DNA of 64,000 bases from Anaerostipes hominis (ex Lee et al. 2021) (GCF_002270485.1 NZ_NQOG01000007.1:1-64000), one strand, 5' to 3'. Positions 35,681 through 44,637 are shown, counted from the stretch's first letter. Numbers and translations: made by a program. Notes: a model not told the origin generated them from the sequence alone.

Positions 35681-37234
35681 ATGGGGAATACACGAGCAAT
35701 ATTAGTGGGAGTCAGTACGTATGCAGGTTTCGGAATTAATCAACTTCCAATGTGCAAAAATGATTTATATGAAGTGAGAGATACCTTAAAAACGGGTCTA
35801 AATGTGGATCCAAGGGATATTTTCATTTGTGGTGAAAGCGGACTGGTTTTGATAGGAGATTTGATACAAAAGTTTGAAGAGATGGAGACAAAACTAACAG
35901 AAGATGATACGTTTATTTTTTATTTTACAGGCCATGGAGGTAATTCCTGTCTGCGGTTGAGCTATGGGCGCATTAATCTGCAGGGACTAATTGATCTCAT
36001 TGAAAATAAGATATCAACTAAAAGTAAAATCATTATTATAGACAGCTGCCATTCCGGAGATTTTGAAATCAGTGGTAAGGCAAAGTTTGATATTGAAAAA
36101 ACAATCGAGGAGTTTGCTGGGCATGGATATGCGGTGCTTGCTTCATGTGGGCCGGATCAGGAGTCAGGCTTTAATGAGCCAAGAAAAATTAGCCTTTATA
36201 CCAGCTTTGTGTGTGATGCACTGAGAAATCCGGCCTTAATAAGAGAAGGTAAAAAATCTCTTGAAATGATCGGTAAAGCAATCGAACAATATTCTAGTGC
36301 TTGGGAGAGTAATCATCCAGATGGTATTCAGCAGCATCCCATTTTTCGATCAAATATAGGGGGTACGATCTTTTTTTCCGTTGCAGAATATCATCCTTAT
36401 CAAATTACGAATATTTATGAGGAAACAGAGAGGTACATAATTTACGCCGTCAAGCCTGTTCATCATTCGGATGTCAAGAGATTAGCGGTAAAAGTCATTC
36501 TAAAAAATAACTTCCTTATGGAAGAAATAGCGGATCTTACGTTAGAAATAAAGGATAAACTCTTATATGCGGAAGTTTATCAAAGCGCGAATGAAGAGAG
36601 AAGATTCAAAGGAAAGCCTACGAACATTGTTTGGTGTTATTTTGGATTCGATCAAGAGGATATGGTGCATCCACATTACCTATGGCTTAGTACTTGGGTG
36701 GATGATTCACAGGACAAAGACAGCTGGTATGGTTCTAAGAAAGACTCTAAAATTATCCGCGGGGTTTATGTCGAGGAAGATCCTAACTATGAAATCTTAA
36801 GAAGTATAATGAATTACACAGGGGAGGTCGAAAAGGATGAGCTGATGCAACGAATGCATGAAATTTTAACAGAAATGATCACTCTTGGGGAAGAAATGAT
36901 TTACAATTTTAGAGAGTATAAGAATGAAGTTATTTCAGAGGAAGAACTTGTTCTGTTAAACGAAGGACTCGGAATCAAAATAACAGATTTATATATGCAG
37001 CAAAATGATCTGCCAGCAGCACCTATTGAATTATATGAGTGGGCGACTTTTCAAATTGATATTGGTGCGACCATTCAGGATTTTGCTTTGTTTTTTGATA
37101 GAAAGAATCTTACTTTATGGAATGCGGATAATCGCAAATTTCTAATGGAGCAAAGTATAAACAGATATCAGAAGGATTTAGAAAGATTAAAAGAAAAGGA
37201 AAAGATGCTGCAAATAGACGAAGATGATACTTAA
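35681..37234 (+). CDS. Caspase-like (peptidase C14) protein
   Basis: Encodes 517 residues. The N-terminal ~240 residues form a metacaspase/caspase-like p20 domain: FIFYFTGHGGN with catalytic His85, and IIIIDSCHSGDF with catalytic Cys123. The remaining ~280 residues have no recognised domain; they include a beta-rich region and a helical C-terminus and may be a sensor or regulatory part. Prokaryotic caspase-like proteases often act in programmed cell death or anti-phage defence. The gene has its own promoter and is convergent with an M50-like protease gene 53 bp away. Confidence 0.85.
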   Translation: MGNTRAILVGVSTYAGFGINQLPMCKNDLYEVRDTLKTGLNVDPRDIFICGESGLVLIGDLIQKFEEMETKLTEDDTFIFYFTGHGGNSCLRLSYGRINLQGLIDLIENKISTKSKIIIIDSCHSGDFEISGKAKFDIEKTIEEFAGHGYAVLASCGPDQESGFNEPRKISLYTSFVCDALRNPALIREGKKSLEMIGKAIEQYSSAWESNHPDGIQQHPIFRSNIGGTIFFSVAEYHPYQITNIYEETERYIIYAVKPVHHSDVKRLAVKVILKNNFLMEEIADLTLEIKDKLLYAEVYQSANEERRFKGKPTNIVWCYFGFDQEDMVHPHYLWLSTWVDDSQDKDSWYGSKKDSKIIRGVYVEEDPNYEILRSIMNYTGEVEKDELMQRMHEILTEMITLGEEMIYNFREYKNEVISEEELVLLNEGLGIKITDLYMQQNDLPAAPIELYEWATFQIDIGATIQDFALFFDRKNLTLWNADNRKFLMEQSINRYQKDLERLKEKEKMLQIDEDDT

Positions 37235-37259
37235 ACAATTAAATATGAATAGTATACAA

Positions 37260-37290
37260 ATACCAGTGAATGCATCACTGGTATTTTTTA
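37260..37290. terminator. Bidirectional terminator
   Basis: ATACCAGTGA / TCACTGGTAT perfect stem between the convergent caspase-like and M50-like genes. Confidence 0.82.
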
Positions 37291-37788
37291 TTTTATGAGA
37301 CAACAAAGAAAGATGATATATATTGTGATATCTATATAAGTTATTTTTTTCTCAACCAGCTGAAAAGATAAATTTTTTTGGAAAGTTTCCGGATAGAAAA
37401 AATTATAGCAGTCCTGCTGCTCTTTTTCTTTTGTCCTGATAAATAAGTAGATGGATACTCCCAAACTGCAGATCATCATAATCACTTGAGTAAAAGTTGC
37501 TGTCACAAAGTAATATGTAAAGATAATTTTGATTGTGATAATATGAAAAATTATTTGTGAAATTAAACCTGAAATAGAGATGATTTTTAGAGAGCGCCTG
37601 CTAAATACCCGATAAGCGGGCGAATAAGTGAAATGCATCGAAAAATAAATTGGCTTGTATTCAATCCGTTCTATCCTACCACATAATATAGTAGCCAGAT
37701 AATGTCCAGGCTCATGAAATAGAGTTCCGGTAATGTAGAAACTGCAAAAGAAGATGAGCAGTATATAAATAAATTCATATCGTATCAT
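37288..37788 (-). CDS. M50-like membrane metalloprotease
   Basis: Encodes 166 residues, mostly hydrophobic with about four membrane segments. LFHEPGHYLATILCG supplies HExxH (His25, Glu26, His29) inside a membrane helix, as in site-2/M50 proteases. The usual second motif (an Asp in the C-terminal helices) is not obvious, and the protein is short for the family, so it may be an inactive or minimal member. It is the only leftward gene in this part. Confidence 0.62.
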   Translation of the reverse strand: MIRYEFIYILLIFFCSFYITGTLFHEPGHYLATILCGRIERIEYKPIYFSMHFTYSPAYRVFSRRSLKIISISGLISQIIFHIITIKIIFTYYFVTATFTQVIMMICSLGVSIYLFIRTKEKEQQDCYNFFYPETFQKNLSFQLVEKKITYIDITIYIIFLCCLIK

Positions 37789-37882
37789 AGTAGGATTCCT
37801 CTGTTGATTGGTTTAATTAATTTTGTATTCATTATTATACCACAATCTCTTAATATTTCCATCTAATTGTATACCTTTTTAT

Positions 37883-37897
37883 CATACTATAAATGAT
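37883..37897 (+). promoter_or_regulatory. CATACTAT box
   Basis: CATACTATAAATGAT, 72 bp upstream of the methylase gene. Confidence 0.7.
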
Positions 37898-37954
37898 CTG
37901 TTTTTGAAGTATGGAGGACATAGGTTTGTGCTTTTTAGAGAAGGAAGGTTATTT

Positions 37955-38923
37955 ATGAAGCAGAATAGTAAGAAGGGTATTATTATGAGGTGTGAATATT
38001 GTGGTTACGAAGGAAATGATTTTGAAGAGGATTTTTGCCATCAAAAAGGAGCATGGTGTCCTGCTTGTGAAGGTTTCCAATATTATTTAGGAAAAGAAAA
38101 CCATGCAGCATTCCATGTGCTGTTAGAAAGGAAAAACTCAGGAGTTGAAGGTGTACATAAGAAGACAAGCCTGAAAAAGAGGATCTCTCCTTTGCGATAT
38201 CCCGGAGGGAAAAGCAAAGCAATTGACATGATTTATCCTTTCCTTTCTGAGAGAAAAGTGTTTGTGGAGCCATTTTGTGGAGGGGCATCGGTAGGATTGT
38301 CCATGCTGGATGCAGGACGGATCAACAAATTAATCCTAAATGATATGGACCAGGATCTCTATACTTTTTGGAAGGTAGTTTGTGGAGGTCAATGTCATGA
38401 GCTTATCGAACGAATTCGGAATTATCAGCCAACAAGAGAAGATTATTTTAAGTATCGAGAAGAGTTAAAGAATCCATATTTACAGGATGTCCTGCGTGCA
38501 TTTTATTTTTTTGTCATCAACAGGTGCAGCTTTTCAGGTATTAAAATGTCAAATCCCAAAGCAGATGTCATGGACCGGTGGAATGCAGAAGCTTTAACTA
38601 AAAGAATCTGTCACATCCATGAGATGGCTGATGCAATCAGCGTTTTCCATCAAGATGCACTTACAATTATTGAGGAATACTATTGGGGTTCAGACGTCTG
38701 TCTTTTTATTGATCCTCCATATGTAAAAAAGGGGGATATGTTATATCCTGAGAAGTTTGCAAGGCATAAAGAGCTTTCTTGGCTGCTTACGGACCTTATA
38801 AAAGAAGTTCCAGGATGTGCCAGCATCGTTTTAACTTACGATGATGAAGAGATGATTCGAGATTTGTACGATTTCCCAAATACAGAAATTCATTTTGTAA
38901 ACCGGAGATATAGCTGTGCATAG
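37955..38923 (+). CDS. Dam-type adenine-specific DNA methylase with zinc ribbon
   Basis: Encodes 322 residues. An N-terminal zinc ribbon (CEYCGYEG with CPAC ~20 residues later) is fused to a D12-class N6-adenine methyltransferase: LRYPGGKSK (SAM motif I), VFVEPFCGGASVGL, and IDPPYVKKG (DPPY catalytic motif). GGAAGG is upstream of ATG 37955. No matching restriction nuclease is nearby, so it is an orphan methylase that may protect the element or time its replication. Confidence 0.87.
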   Translation: MKQNSKKGIIMRCEYCGYEGNDFEEDFCHQKGAWCPACEGFQYYLGKENHAAFHVLLERKNSGVEGVHKKTSLKKRISPLRYPGGKSKAIDMIYPFLSERKVFVEPFCGGASVGLSMLDAGRINKLILNDMDQDLYTFWKVVCGGQCHELIERIRNYQPTREDYFKYREELKNPYLQDVLRAFYFFVINRCSFSGIKMSNPKADVMDRWNAEALTKRICHIHEMADAISVFHQDALTIIEEYYWGSDVCLFIDPPYVKKGDMLYPEKFARHKELSWLLTDLIKEVPGCASIVLTYDDEEMIRDLYDFPNTEIHFVNRRYSCA

Positions 38924-38930
38924 GAGTGAG

Positions 38931-38962
38931 AAAAAGGGGGCCAAGGCAGGCTCCCTTTTTGA
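38931..38962 (+). terminator. Intrinsic terminator
   Basis: AAAAAGGGGGCC / GGCTCCCTTTTT stem with a 6-nt loop. Confidence 0.85.
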
Positions 38963-39018
38963 TGTATCCATCTAAGAAAGATGCACACAAGGTCTATGAG
39001 GGTGATTTTTCCGTTTAT

Positions 39019-39033
39019 CATACTATATATGAA
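39019..39033 (+). promoter_or_regulatory. CATACTAT box
   Basis: CATACTATATATGAA, 67 bp upstream of the SSB-like gene; an ATGAGGGTGA stretch starts 23 bp upstream. Confidence 0.7.
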
Positions 39034-39085
39034 GGGACAAATTTTCCCGAACATATAACAGAACCTGGAAGGAGAAAAGTAATAA

Positions 39086-39724
39086 ATGAAGTATGGAGTA
39101 AACATTGCAATTGTAATTGGAACAATCAAAGAACTGGAATTTTCCCAGCAAAGTAATGACAAAAGATTTTATCATGGGCGATTATCTTGTGAAAGATTAA
39201 GCGGAACATCAGATGAAATCCCTTTCATAATAGAAGAAAATGTACTGAAGGAGATTGGCTTCGATTATGAAGGAAAGCGCGTTCAAATAAGAGGTCAGTA
39301 TTTATCCCACAATGAGCGGATCGAGGGAACGGAAGGAAGTCATCTGAAATTATTTGTATCCGTTCAAAATATCATGGAGGTAGAAGTGTCTACGCCTGCA
39401 AAAAACGAGCTTGTTTTAGAAGGATATCTTTGTAAGACTCCGATAGTAAGAGAGACCCCAAGAGGAGTCAAAATTTGCGACCTTATGATAGCAATCAATC
39501 GTAGATCACACGGGAAATCTATCGCATCGTATATTCCGTGTATCTGCTTTGGTGACCTTGCGGTTTATATGGGAGATCAACCAATGGGGAGTGAATTGAC
39601 CATTCGGGGACGGATACAAAGCAGAGCCTATACAAAGCGTACAGCAGAGGGCACTATGATGGAAAGAATAGCATATGAGATTGCGGCCTATCGTATTCAG
39701 GTAGAAAATGATGATTTACAATGA
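39086..39724 (+). CDS. Single-stranded DNA-binding-like protein
   Basis: Encodes 212 residues with two OB-like halves. The C-terminal half is SSB-like (NELVLEGYLCKTPIVRETPRGVKICDLMIAIN, then ASYIPCICFGDLAVYM and LTIRGRIQSRAYTKR). No acidic SSB tail with a DDDIPF-like end is present. AAGGAG is upstream. It overlaps the RecU-like gene, which fits a replication/recombination operon. Confidence 0.75.
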   Translation: MKYGVNIAIVIGTIKELEFSQQSNDKRFYHGRLSCERLSGTSDEIPFIIEENVLKEIGFDYEGKRVQIRGQYLSHNERIEGTEGSHLKLFVSVQNIMEVEVSTPAKNELVLEGYLCKTPIVRETPRGVKICDLMIAINRRSHGKSIASYIPCICFGDLAVYMGDQPMGSELTIRGRIQSRAYTKRTAEGTMMERIAYEIAAYRIQVENDDLQ

Positions 39725-40364
39725 GAATAAGAACCTTGGAAACGCCTTTGAGGGCCTTATTGATCGAGGATGCGATTACTACCGGAAACAGAACATTGGC
39801 TGCATTCTAAAGACGCCAGAACCTTTCCGGGCGATTCAGAGAGTGAAGGGAGGAAAGGTTATTGGTTTCTACGAAAAGAAGGCGCAACCAGATTACAAAG
39901 GGATTTTATATAACGGGCAATGTATTATTTTCGAAGCAAAATCAACCGTCAAAGACCGGATCTGCCAAAACGTCGTTACCAAAGTACAGACTGAAATTTT
40001 GGATGAACATGCAGCCTATCATGCAATGTGTTATGTGATTGTGTCTATAAAAGGGACGCACTTCTTTCGGATTCCATGGAAGATATGGAAAACCATGAAA
40101 GCTATTTACGGAAGAAAATATATGACAGCTAAAGATTTAGAGGCATTTTCCATTCAGGAGAGAAATGGGATTCTGCTCTTTTTGGAGGGTGTAATCGTCC
40201 CTAAGATAAAAGAAAGTTATATATGCGGTAGGAAATCATGTGGAAAGAAAGGGAATCTTTGCTGTGGATCATGCGACGAAAGGGAGCTTTGCGAAGGAAA
40301 ATGCAGTTATACCCAAAAGAATGATTGTAACTATAGATTGAAGAATTATGAGGAAGAAAACTAA
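39708..40364 (+). CDS. RecU-like Holliday junction resolvase
   Basis: Encodes 218 residues. The RecU nuclease core is visible (NLGNAFEGLIDRGCDYYR; PDYKGILYNGQCIIFEAKST with the Asp-Glu-Lys site; an AAYHAMCYVIVSI segment). A C-terminal Cys cluster (CGRKSCGKKGNLCCGSCDERELC and two more Cys) is an unusual addition that may bind zinc. The ATG overlaps the SSB-like gene by 17 bp. It would resolve junctions formed in element replication or integration. Confidence 0.78.
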   Translation: MMIYNENKNLGNAFEGLIDRGCDYYRKQNIGCILKTPEPFRAIQRVKGGKVIGFYEKKAQPDYKGILYNGQCIIFEAKSTVKDRICQNVVTKVQTEILDEHAAYHAMCYVIVSIKGTHFFRIPWKIWKTMKAIYGRKYMTAKDLEAFSIQERNGILLFLEGVIVPKIKESYICGRKSCGKKGNLCCGSCDERELCEGKCSYTQKNDCNYRLKNYEEEN

Positions 40365-40413
40365 AAGAAAAATAATCAGGAACCATTTATTCTAATAGAA
40401 AAAGGAGATAAAT

Positions 40414-41415
40414 ATGGGAATCAATAAAGAAGAACTTTTCATAAGGAAAATGATTCTTCACCTATTAAATAATCAAAATGGAGACATGAAACTTTCCAAA
40501 GATCTTTTCGATATCTCTGCAGATATGGAAGATTATTTAAAAGGCCAGATAGTAAAACTTTTATCAAGTGATGATGCAAAAGAAACGAAACTTAATCAGG
40601 AAAGCAGGGTGCCAAACCTTTTGTTTTCCATGGATGAGTCTAAAGAGGTAGAATTCATAGAAACAAGTCGACTCATAGCGGAGGGCCTTTTCGATATCAT
40701 GTGCGATAGCTTTCTGATTCCGGCAGCATGTTTTGTTATGCTTAGCTTTAGCTATCAGGAAGAAGTTTATTATGGATTGCTAAAACTCCCTCTGGAGGAA
40801 GTTTTAAAGGCAGATTTCAGAGGCTCGGGTGATTGCATAGATGTCGGAATGTCAAAGAGCACAGCATTAAACAGAAGAGGAAAGCTTCAGGAGGCGATCA
40901 TCATACATCCGGTGAAGGGGTCCGCTCGATTATACGAAAAGAGATTTGAGATGCAGAATGGCGAAAAGATTTTTTATTTATCAGAGCGATTTTTAGAGTC
41001 TATCGCACAGATGCCGATCAAGCGAAAAATCTCTATCCTGGCAAAATCTATAAACGAGGCATGCGTCCACCATGAGATGAATGTACAAGATCAGATACAA
41101 TGCAAAAAGATAACATTAGAGTTAATGGAAAATGATGGATTCTTTGATATCCCAAAGATTAGTCAAGAACTCTTTGGGAATACACCACAAGCTAAGGAAT
41201 ATTTTGATAAACAAATGGAGAGATATGATCTGTCATACGACAAGTTTATGCCAAAGGACGAAACAAGTTTAAAGCCTTTCTTGTTCTATACAGTAACGAC
41301 CGATCTGGGAGTGGAAATCAAGGTTCCTTCCAATTTAGTATCAGAATACATTGAGTTTCGAGAGTATGACGGATCCATCACTCTTCGTGGCATTGATCGA
41401 ATAAACTTAAAATAG
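40414..41415 (+). CDS. Nucleoid-associated protein (NdpA/YejK-like)
   Basis: Encodes 333 residues resembling the 37-kDa nucleoid-associated family: KMILHLLNNQNGDMKLSKDLFD at the start, a middle KSTALNRRGKLQEAIIIHP, and a C-terminal TDLGVEIKVPSNL. The family binds DNA without known sequence preference. AAGGAG is 8 nt upstream. The next gene follows after 14 bp. Confidence 0.65.
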   Translation: MGINKEELFIRKMILHLLNNQNGDMKLSKDLFDISADMEDYLKGQIVKLLSSDDAKETKLNQESRVPNLLFSMDESKEVEFIETSRLIAEGLFDIMCDSFLIPAACFVMLSFSYQEEVYYGLLKLPLEEVLKADFRGSGDCIDVGMSKSTALNRRGKLQEAIIIHPVKGSARLYEKRFEMQNGEKIFYLSERFLESIAQMPIKRKISILAKSINEACVHHEMNVQDQIQCKKITLELMENDGFFDIPKISQELFGNTPQAKEYFDKQMERYDLSYDKFMPKDETSLKPFLFYTVTTDLGVEIKVPSNLVSEYIEFREYDGSITLRGIDRINLK

Positions 41416-41429
41416 GAGAGGAGTTTTAA

Positions 41430-41714
41430 GTGTTAAAGATTTTTCCGATATTTATTATGAAAGACAAGGAGGATTTCCTTGTATATATCCCTGACTTCCG
41501 GGAATATACAAAGGGAACTAATTTGGAAGATGCCCTCACTATGGCAAAGCAACACATGCTGCTTCTCATAAAAGAAACAAAAATTAAAGCAGGCTGTCCA
41601 AAGCCGAGTAGTGATGCAGATGCGCATTGTTTGGTGAAAGAAGCGGCGAGAAAGGGTTATATAGATTTCAAAAAAGGGAAGCTTTACCATGTCATGATTC
41701 CAATGAAGAAATAA
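41430..41714 (+). CDS. HicB-like antitoxin-fold protein
   Basis: Encodes 94 residues. VYIPDFREYTKGTNLEDALTMAKQHMLLLI matches the N-terminal RNase-H-like fold of HicB antitoxins. No HicA toxin gene is adjacent and no HTH or RHH domain is clear, so it is an orphan. GTG start with GAGAGGAG upstream. Confidence 0.65.
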   Translation: MLKIFPIFIMKDKEDFLVYIPDFREYTKGTNLEDALTMAKQHMLLLIKETKIKAGCPKPSSDADAHCLVKEAARKGYIDFKKGKLYHVMIPMKK

Positions 41715-41719
41715 TGAGA

Positions 41720-41750
41720 AAGGATGGGTCCGCGTGATCCGTCCTTTTTG
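41720..41750 (+). terminator. Intrinsic terminator
   Basis: AAGGATGGGTCC / GATCCGTCCTT stem, T5. Confidence 0.75.
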
Positions 41751-41768
41751 CGATCCACTTGTTTCTCC

Positions 41769-41783
41769 ATACTATGGATAGAA
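41769..41783 (+). promoter_or_regulatory. CATACTAT box
   Basis: CATACTATGGATAGA, 79 bp upstream of the gene at 41848 and 20 bp after a terminator. Confidence 0.7.
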
Positions 41784-41847
41784 GTTTTTATTGATGCAAT
41801 GGAGGAAGAATCAAAATTGCATTTGAATCTTAGAAAGGAGACTGTGA

Positions 41848-42075
41848 ATGGAAAATGAACATGTAAGTCTGGAGGGAGAGCAAGTGAGGATGTTAATGTC
41901 TTGTCCTATGTGCGGCACAGATCATCTCGTTATTCTGACTTTGGACCAGTATCAGAGATTTCTTGATTCGAGGATAAAGGGTATGTATATTCAGACAGCA
42001 CTTCCTGATGTTGATCCTGCCACAAGAGAGTTACTTATTACAGGTATTTGTCCAGCGTGTTTTTCTATCTTATAG
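41848..42075 (+). CDS. Small zinc-binding protein
   Basis: Encodes 75 residues with CPMCG and CPAC pairs and a DxYQRFLD helical middle; probably one zinc site. AAGGAG is 8 nt upstream. It starts a chain of small closely spaced genes. Function unknown. Confidence 0.65.
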   Translation: MENEHVSLEGEQVRMLMSCPMCGTDHLVILTLDQYQRFLDSRIKGMYIQTALPDVDPATRELLITGICPACFSIL

Positions 42076-42086
42076 GAGGAAAGATT

Positions 42087-42308
42087 ATGATTCAATTACA
42101 GAGAATAGAAAATGATATCCTTATCTATGACGACAAAAAGATCAGCAAGGAGTTCGTAAAAGATTTAATTGATGCAGATATTTATAAATGGTCTGATAAG
42201 ATTATCACCTGCAGCATAAAGGAAGCAACCGAATTAGTAAAAAAAATCACAGTCGATTTAGGGAGGAGTCTGTATGAAAATATGTCAAAGAACGTTTATA
42301 TCCTATGA
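42087..42308 (+). CDS. Small hypothetical protein
   Basis: Encodes 73 residues (MIQLQRIENDILIYDDKKIS onward). TAGGAGG is 7 nt upstream of ATG 42087; the longer in-frame ORF overlaps the previous gene. It overlaps the micro-ORF at 42274. Not recognised. Confidence 0.6.
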   Translation: MIQLQRIENDILIYDDKKISKEFVKDLIDADIYKWSDKIITCSIKEATELVKKITVDLGRSLYENMSKNVYIL

Positions 42309-42354
42309 ATATGACGTAGAGGCACTGGTTTCATTGGAAAGGAAAAAATTATGA
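42274..42354 (+). CDS. Micro-ORF coupled to the SLOG gene
   Basis: Encodes 26 residues (MKICQRTFISYEYDVEALVS and six more). GGGAGGAG lies 5-6 nt upstream, and its TGA overlaps the ATG of the next gene, so it may serve translational coupling. A real product is unproven. Confidence 0.45.
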   Translation: MKICQRTFISYEYDVEALVSLERKKL

Positions 42355-42731
42355 ATCATTATGTAATTATTGTATCAGGTGGCCGTGATTTTAAAAATGA
42401 AGAATTGTTGCGGCGGGGACTTGATCAGCTACTTATAAAGAGAAACATTATGTCATTTGAATTTGTTTCAGGCCGAGCATCTGGAGTAGATACATTGACG
42501 GAGAAATACTGCAAAGAAAGGAATTTTAAATTCACTCCTTTTACTATAAAAAGAAATCGATATGGAGCAACGGCGGAGAGTATACGCAGCAAACAAATGG
42601 TGGACTATGCGAAGGAAAATGGTGATCGTCAAATTCTTGTTGCATTCTGGGATGGGAAAAGTACCAGAGTAGATCGATTCATTGCAATAGCAAATAAGAT
42701 GAATTTTTTAGTTGAAAAGATAATTTCTTAA
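42351..42731 (+). CDS. SLOG-domain protein (DUF2493-type)
   Basis: Encodes 126 residues: VIIVSGGRDFKNEELL, VSGRASGVDTLTEKYC and a later Asn-Arg-Tyr-Gly-Ala segment are the nucleotide-binding landmarks of YpsA/DUF2493 SLOG proteins. SLOG domains are proposed to bind or make nucleotide-derived signals and occur in defence and mobile-element contexts. Start overlaps the micro-ORF. Confidence 0.8.
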   Translation: MNHYVIIVSGGRDFKNEELLRRGLDQLLIKRNIMSFEFVSGRASGVDTLTEKYCKERNFKFTPFTIKRNRYGATAESIRSKQMVDYAKENGDRQILVAFWDGKSTRVDRFIAIANKMNFLVEKIIS

Positions 42732-42761
42732 CATGATAAAACTTTAGGTAAGGAGGTAGTT

Positions 42762-42899
42762 ATGAAGTTACTTTTTAAACAAATAAAATTATTTCGGCTG
42801 CTTATGTCACTCACTTTAGAGGAAACGCAGATGTTTGTTATGATTTGCAATAAAGCAATAGAGCTGAATGGAAAACTTAAAAACGATACAGATAATTAA
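42762..42899 (+). CDS. Small hypothetical protein
   Basis: Encodes 45 residues (MKLLFKQIKLFRLLMSLTLE onward), amphipathic and basic at the start. AAGGAGG is 6 nt upstream. A following 14-codon ORF (42920-42964) with GGAGG is too short to call. Confidence 0.5.
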   Translation: MKLLFKQIKLFRLLMSLTLEETQMFVMICNKAIELNGKLKNDTDN

Positions 42900-43028
42900 G
42901 GGTTTTGTGGAGGTATGAGATGAAAGAGGAAAATTCTGTGATATCCGATGCAGGTAAGGTATAATAGAGTTGAACTATCAGCAGACTACGGGTTAGAAAA
43001 ATGAGGAAGCAGTAAAGGAGATGCTATA

Positions 43029-43613
43029 ATGAATAAATTGTATACAGAAATGCATAAAATTTTAAAACCATGTGAATGCCCTCCGTATAAATTAGAATAT
43101 TTTGATATAGATAAAAAGAATTTTGGAGCAATGCTTCAGGGAATTAGTCCAGGAAAGTATACGCGACTAATGCGTGGTGGAGAGGTAATCATGTCTGATA
43201 CCGATATGGAGAAAAGGACGAATCGGGAATTCGTAATGAATGCATATGGAGATGTATTGATTGGAGGCCTTGGAATTGGTCTCATTCTTATGGCGATACA
43301 AGAAAAGGAAGATATCAGAACGATCACAGTTTTGGAAAAATCAAAAAAGGTGATTAAGATGATTGAAAGCCAGCTTCCGTTGAATAAAAAAACAAAAATA
43401 ATTCAAGCGGATGTTTTCAAATGGGAGCCATCAGAACAGGTTAGGTTTAATACAATCTATATGGATATTTGGACATGTATTAATCAGAAAATTTATTATA
43501 ATGAAATGCTGCCGTTAATTGAAAAATATCAGCAATATCTTGATAGCAAAGATCCGAATAAACTCATTACCTGTTGGTGTGAATATGAAGCTGAACATAA
43601 TATAAGAATCTAG
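43029..43613 (+). CDS. SAM-dependent methyltransferase-like protein (spermidine-synthase-like fold)
   Basis: Encodes 194 residues. VLIGGLGIGLILMAI is the glycine-rich SAM-binding motif, ITVLEKSKKVIKMI the acidic ribose-binding strand, and TIYMDIWT the motif IV region. This layout resembles class I methyltransferases and spermine/spermidine synthases. Substrate unknown. AAGGAG is 8 nt upstream. Confidence 0.68.
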   Translation: MNKLYTEMHKILKPCECPPYKLEYFDIDKKNFGAMLQGISPGKYTRLMRGGEVIMSDTDMEKRTNREFVMNAYGDVLIGGLGIGLILMAIQEKEDIRTITVLEKSKKVIKMIESQLPLNKKTKIIQADVFKWEPSEQVRFNTIYMDIWTCINQKIYYNEMLPLIEKYQQYLDSKDPNKLITCWCEYEAEHNIRI

Positions 43614-43631
43614 CTGAAGGGAGAAGTCAAA

Positions 43632-43724
43632 ATGAGGGAAATGTTTGACGGGAAAGAATTGACTGAAGAATTCTTGTATGAAATTTTTGATGATAATGGA
43701 AGTGTTATTGCACGTGGAGAATGA
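43632..43724 (+). CDS. Micro-ORF, 30 residues
   Basis: Encodes MREMFDGKELTEEFLYEIFD and ten more residues, acidic. GGGAG is 8-10 nt upstream. It is the last ORF before the terminator at 43773. Unproven product. Confidence 0.45.
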   Translation: MREMFDGKELTEEFLYEIFDDNGSVIARGE

Positions 43725-43772
43725 GATAATTAATTAAAAAATATAAGATGAGAAAGCAATTTGATAAGGAAA

Positions 43773-43809
43773 TACGTCGTGGATCTTCTACGGCGTTTTT
43801 TCTTTTTTT
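43773..43809 (+). terminator. Intrinsic terminator
   Basis: ACGTCGT / ACGGCGT stem with a 9-nt loop and a long T-run that leads into the next CATACTAT box. Confidence 0.75.
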
Positions 43810-43815
43810 ATTTGT

Positions 43816-43830
43816 CATACTATGAATGGA
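43816..43830 (+). promoter_or_regulatory. CATACTAT box
   Basis: CATACTATGAATGGA, 30 bp upstream of the sortase gene, immediately after the terminator. Confidence 0.75.
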
Positions 43831-43845
43831 AGGAGAAAATGTGTT

Positions 43846-44601
43846 ATGAAGAAAAATATGATAAAAGTGTTTATGTTTTTATGCATGATTGCTGTTTGTA
43901 TCAGTGGATATTGTTTGTATCAGCGGTGTGCATCAGATAAAGAAGCAAAAGAAGAATATGATTCTATTAGAGAAGCCGTGAAATATTCTAAGAAAAAAGG
44001 GAAACAGATTAACTGGAAGAAACTTAAAAAGATGAATTCAGATGTAGTTGGATGGATCTATATCCCGAATACGGAAATTGATTATCCTATAGTTCAGGGA
44101 GGGGATAATGAGGAATATTTACATAAAACCTTCCAAGGAAATTATAATGCGTCTGGGGCCATTTTCTTAGATTACAAATGTAAGAAAAATTTTACTTCGG
44201 GCAATAACGTTTTGTATGGTCATCATATGAGAAATGGAAGTATGTTTGCAGGCCTTACAAAGTTTCGAAATCAATCTTATGTCAAAAAACATCCTTATGC
44301 CTATATCTATACTCCGAATCGAACCATTCGGTTAAAGTTGTTAAGTGCATATGCTAAATCAGGATATCATGCAAATATTCCGATTGAGTTTAACGACAAA
44401 AAGGAAAAGGATGCTTTTCTGGACCAGATTCTTTCATTGAGCAATGTCTATGTTCCAATTAAAAAATGGAACTTGACGCAGGATGAAAATAAGAATGATA
44501 TGACAAGGCATCAACCATCTGATATCTTTACTCTTATTACCTGCAGCTACGAACAGCGCAATAATCGAACTTTTGTACATGCAATCATAGATCCGCGGTA
44601 A
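43846..44601 (+). CDS. Class B sortase
   Basis: Encodes 251 residues. An N-terminal membrane anchor (IKVFMFLCMIAVCISGYCL) precedes the sortase fold: YGHHM (catalytic His), LITCSY (catalytic Cys) and NNRTFVHA (catalytic Arg). WIYIPNTEIDYPIVQG is typical of class B. It would attach or link surface proteins. No LPxTG/NPQTN-type substrate was seen in the window. ATG 43846 has AAGGAG 10 nt upstream; the longer ORF begins inside the CATACTAT box. Confidence 0.9.
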   Translation: MKKNMIKVFMFLCMIAVCISGYCLYQRCASDKEAKEEYDSIREAVKYSKKKGKQINWKKLKKMNSDVVGWIYIPNTEIDYPIVQGGDNEEYLHKTFQGNYNASGAIFLDYKCKKNFTSGNNVLYGHHMRNGSMFAGLTKFRNQSYVKKHPYAYIYTPNRTIRLKLLSAYAKSGYHANIPIEFNDKKEKDAFLDQILSLSNVYVPIKKWNLTQDENKNDMTRHQPSDIFTLITCSYEQRNNRTFVHAIIDPR

Positions 44602-44622
44602 ACGTTTAGATATCTATATTTG

Positions 44623-44637
44623 CATACTAGAAAAAGT
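44623..44637 (+). promoter_or_regulatory. CATACTAG box (variant) with leader hairpin
   Basis: Octamer differs in the last base. A leader follows with GATG, a TGTCT/AGACA hairpin (44647-44662) and GGAGG; the same arrangement recurs after the box at 45134. Confidence 0.5.
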
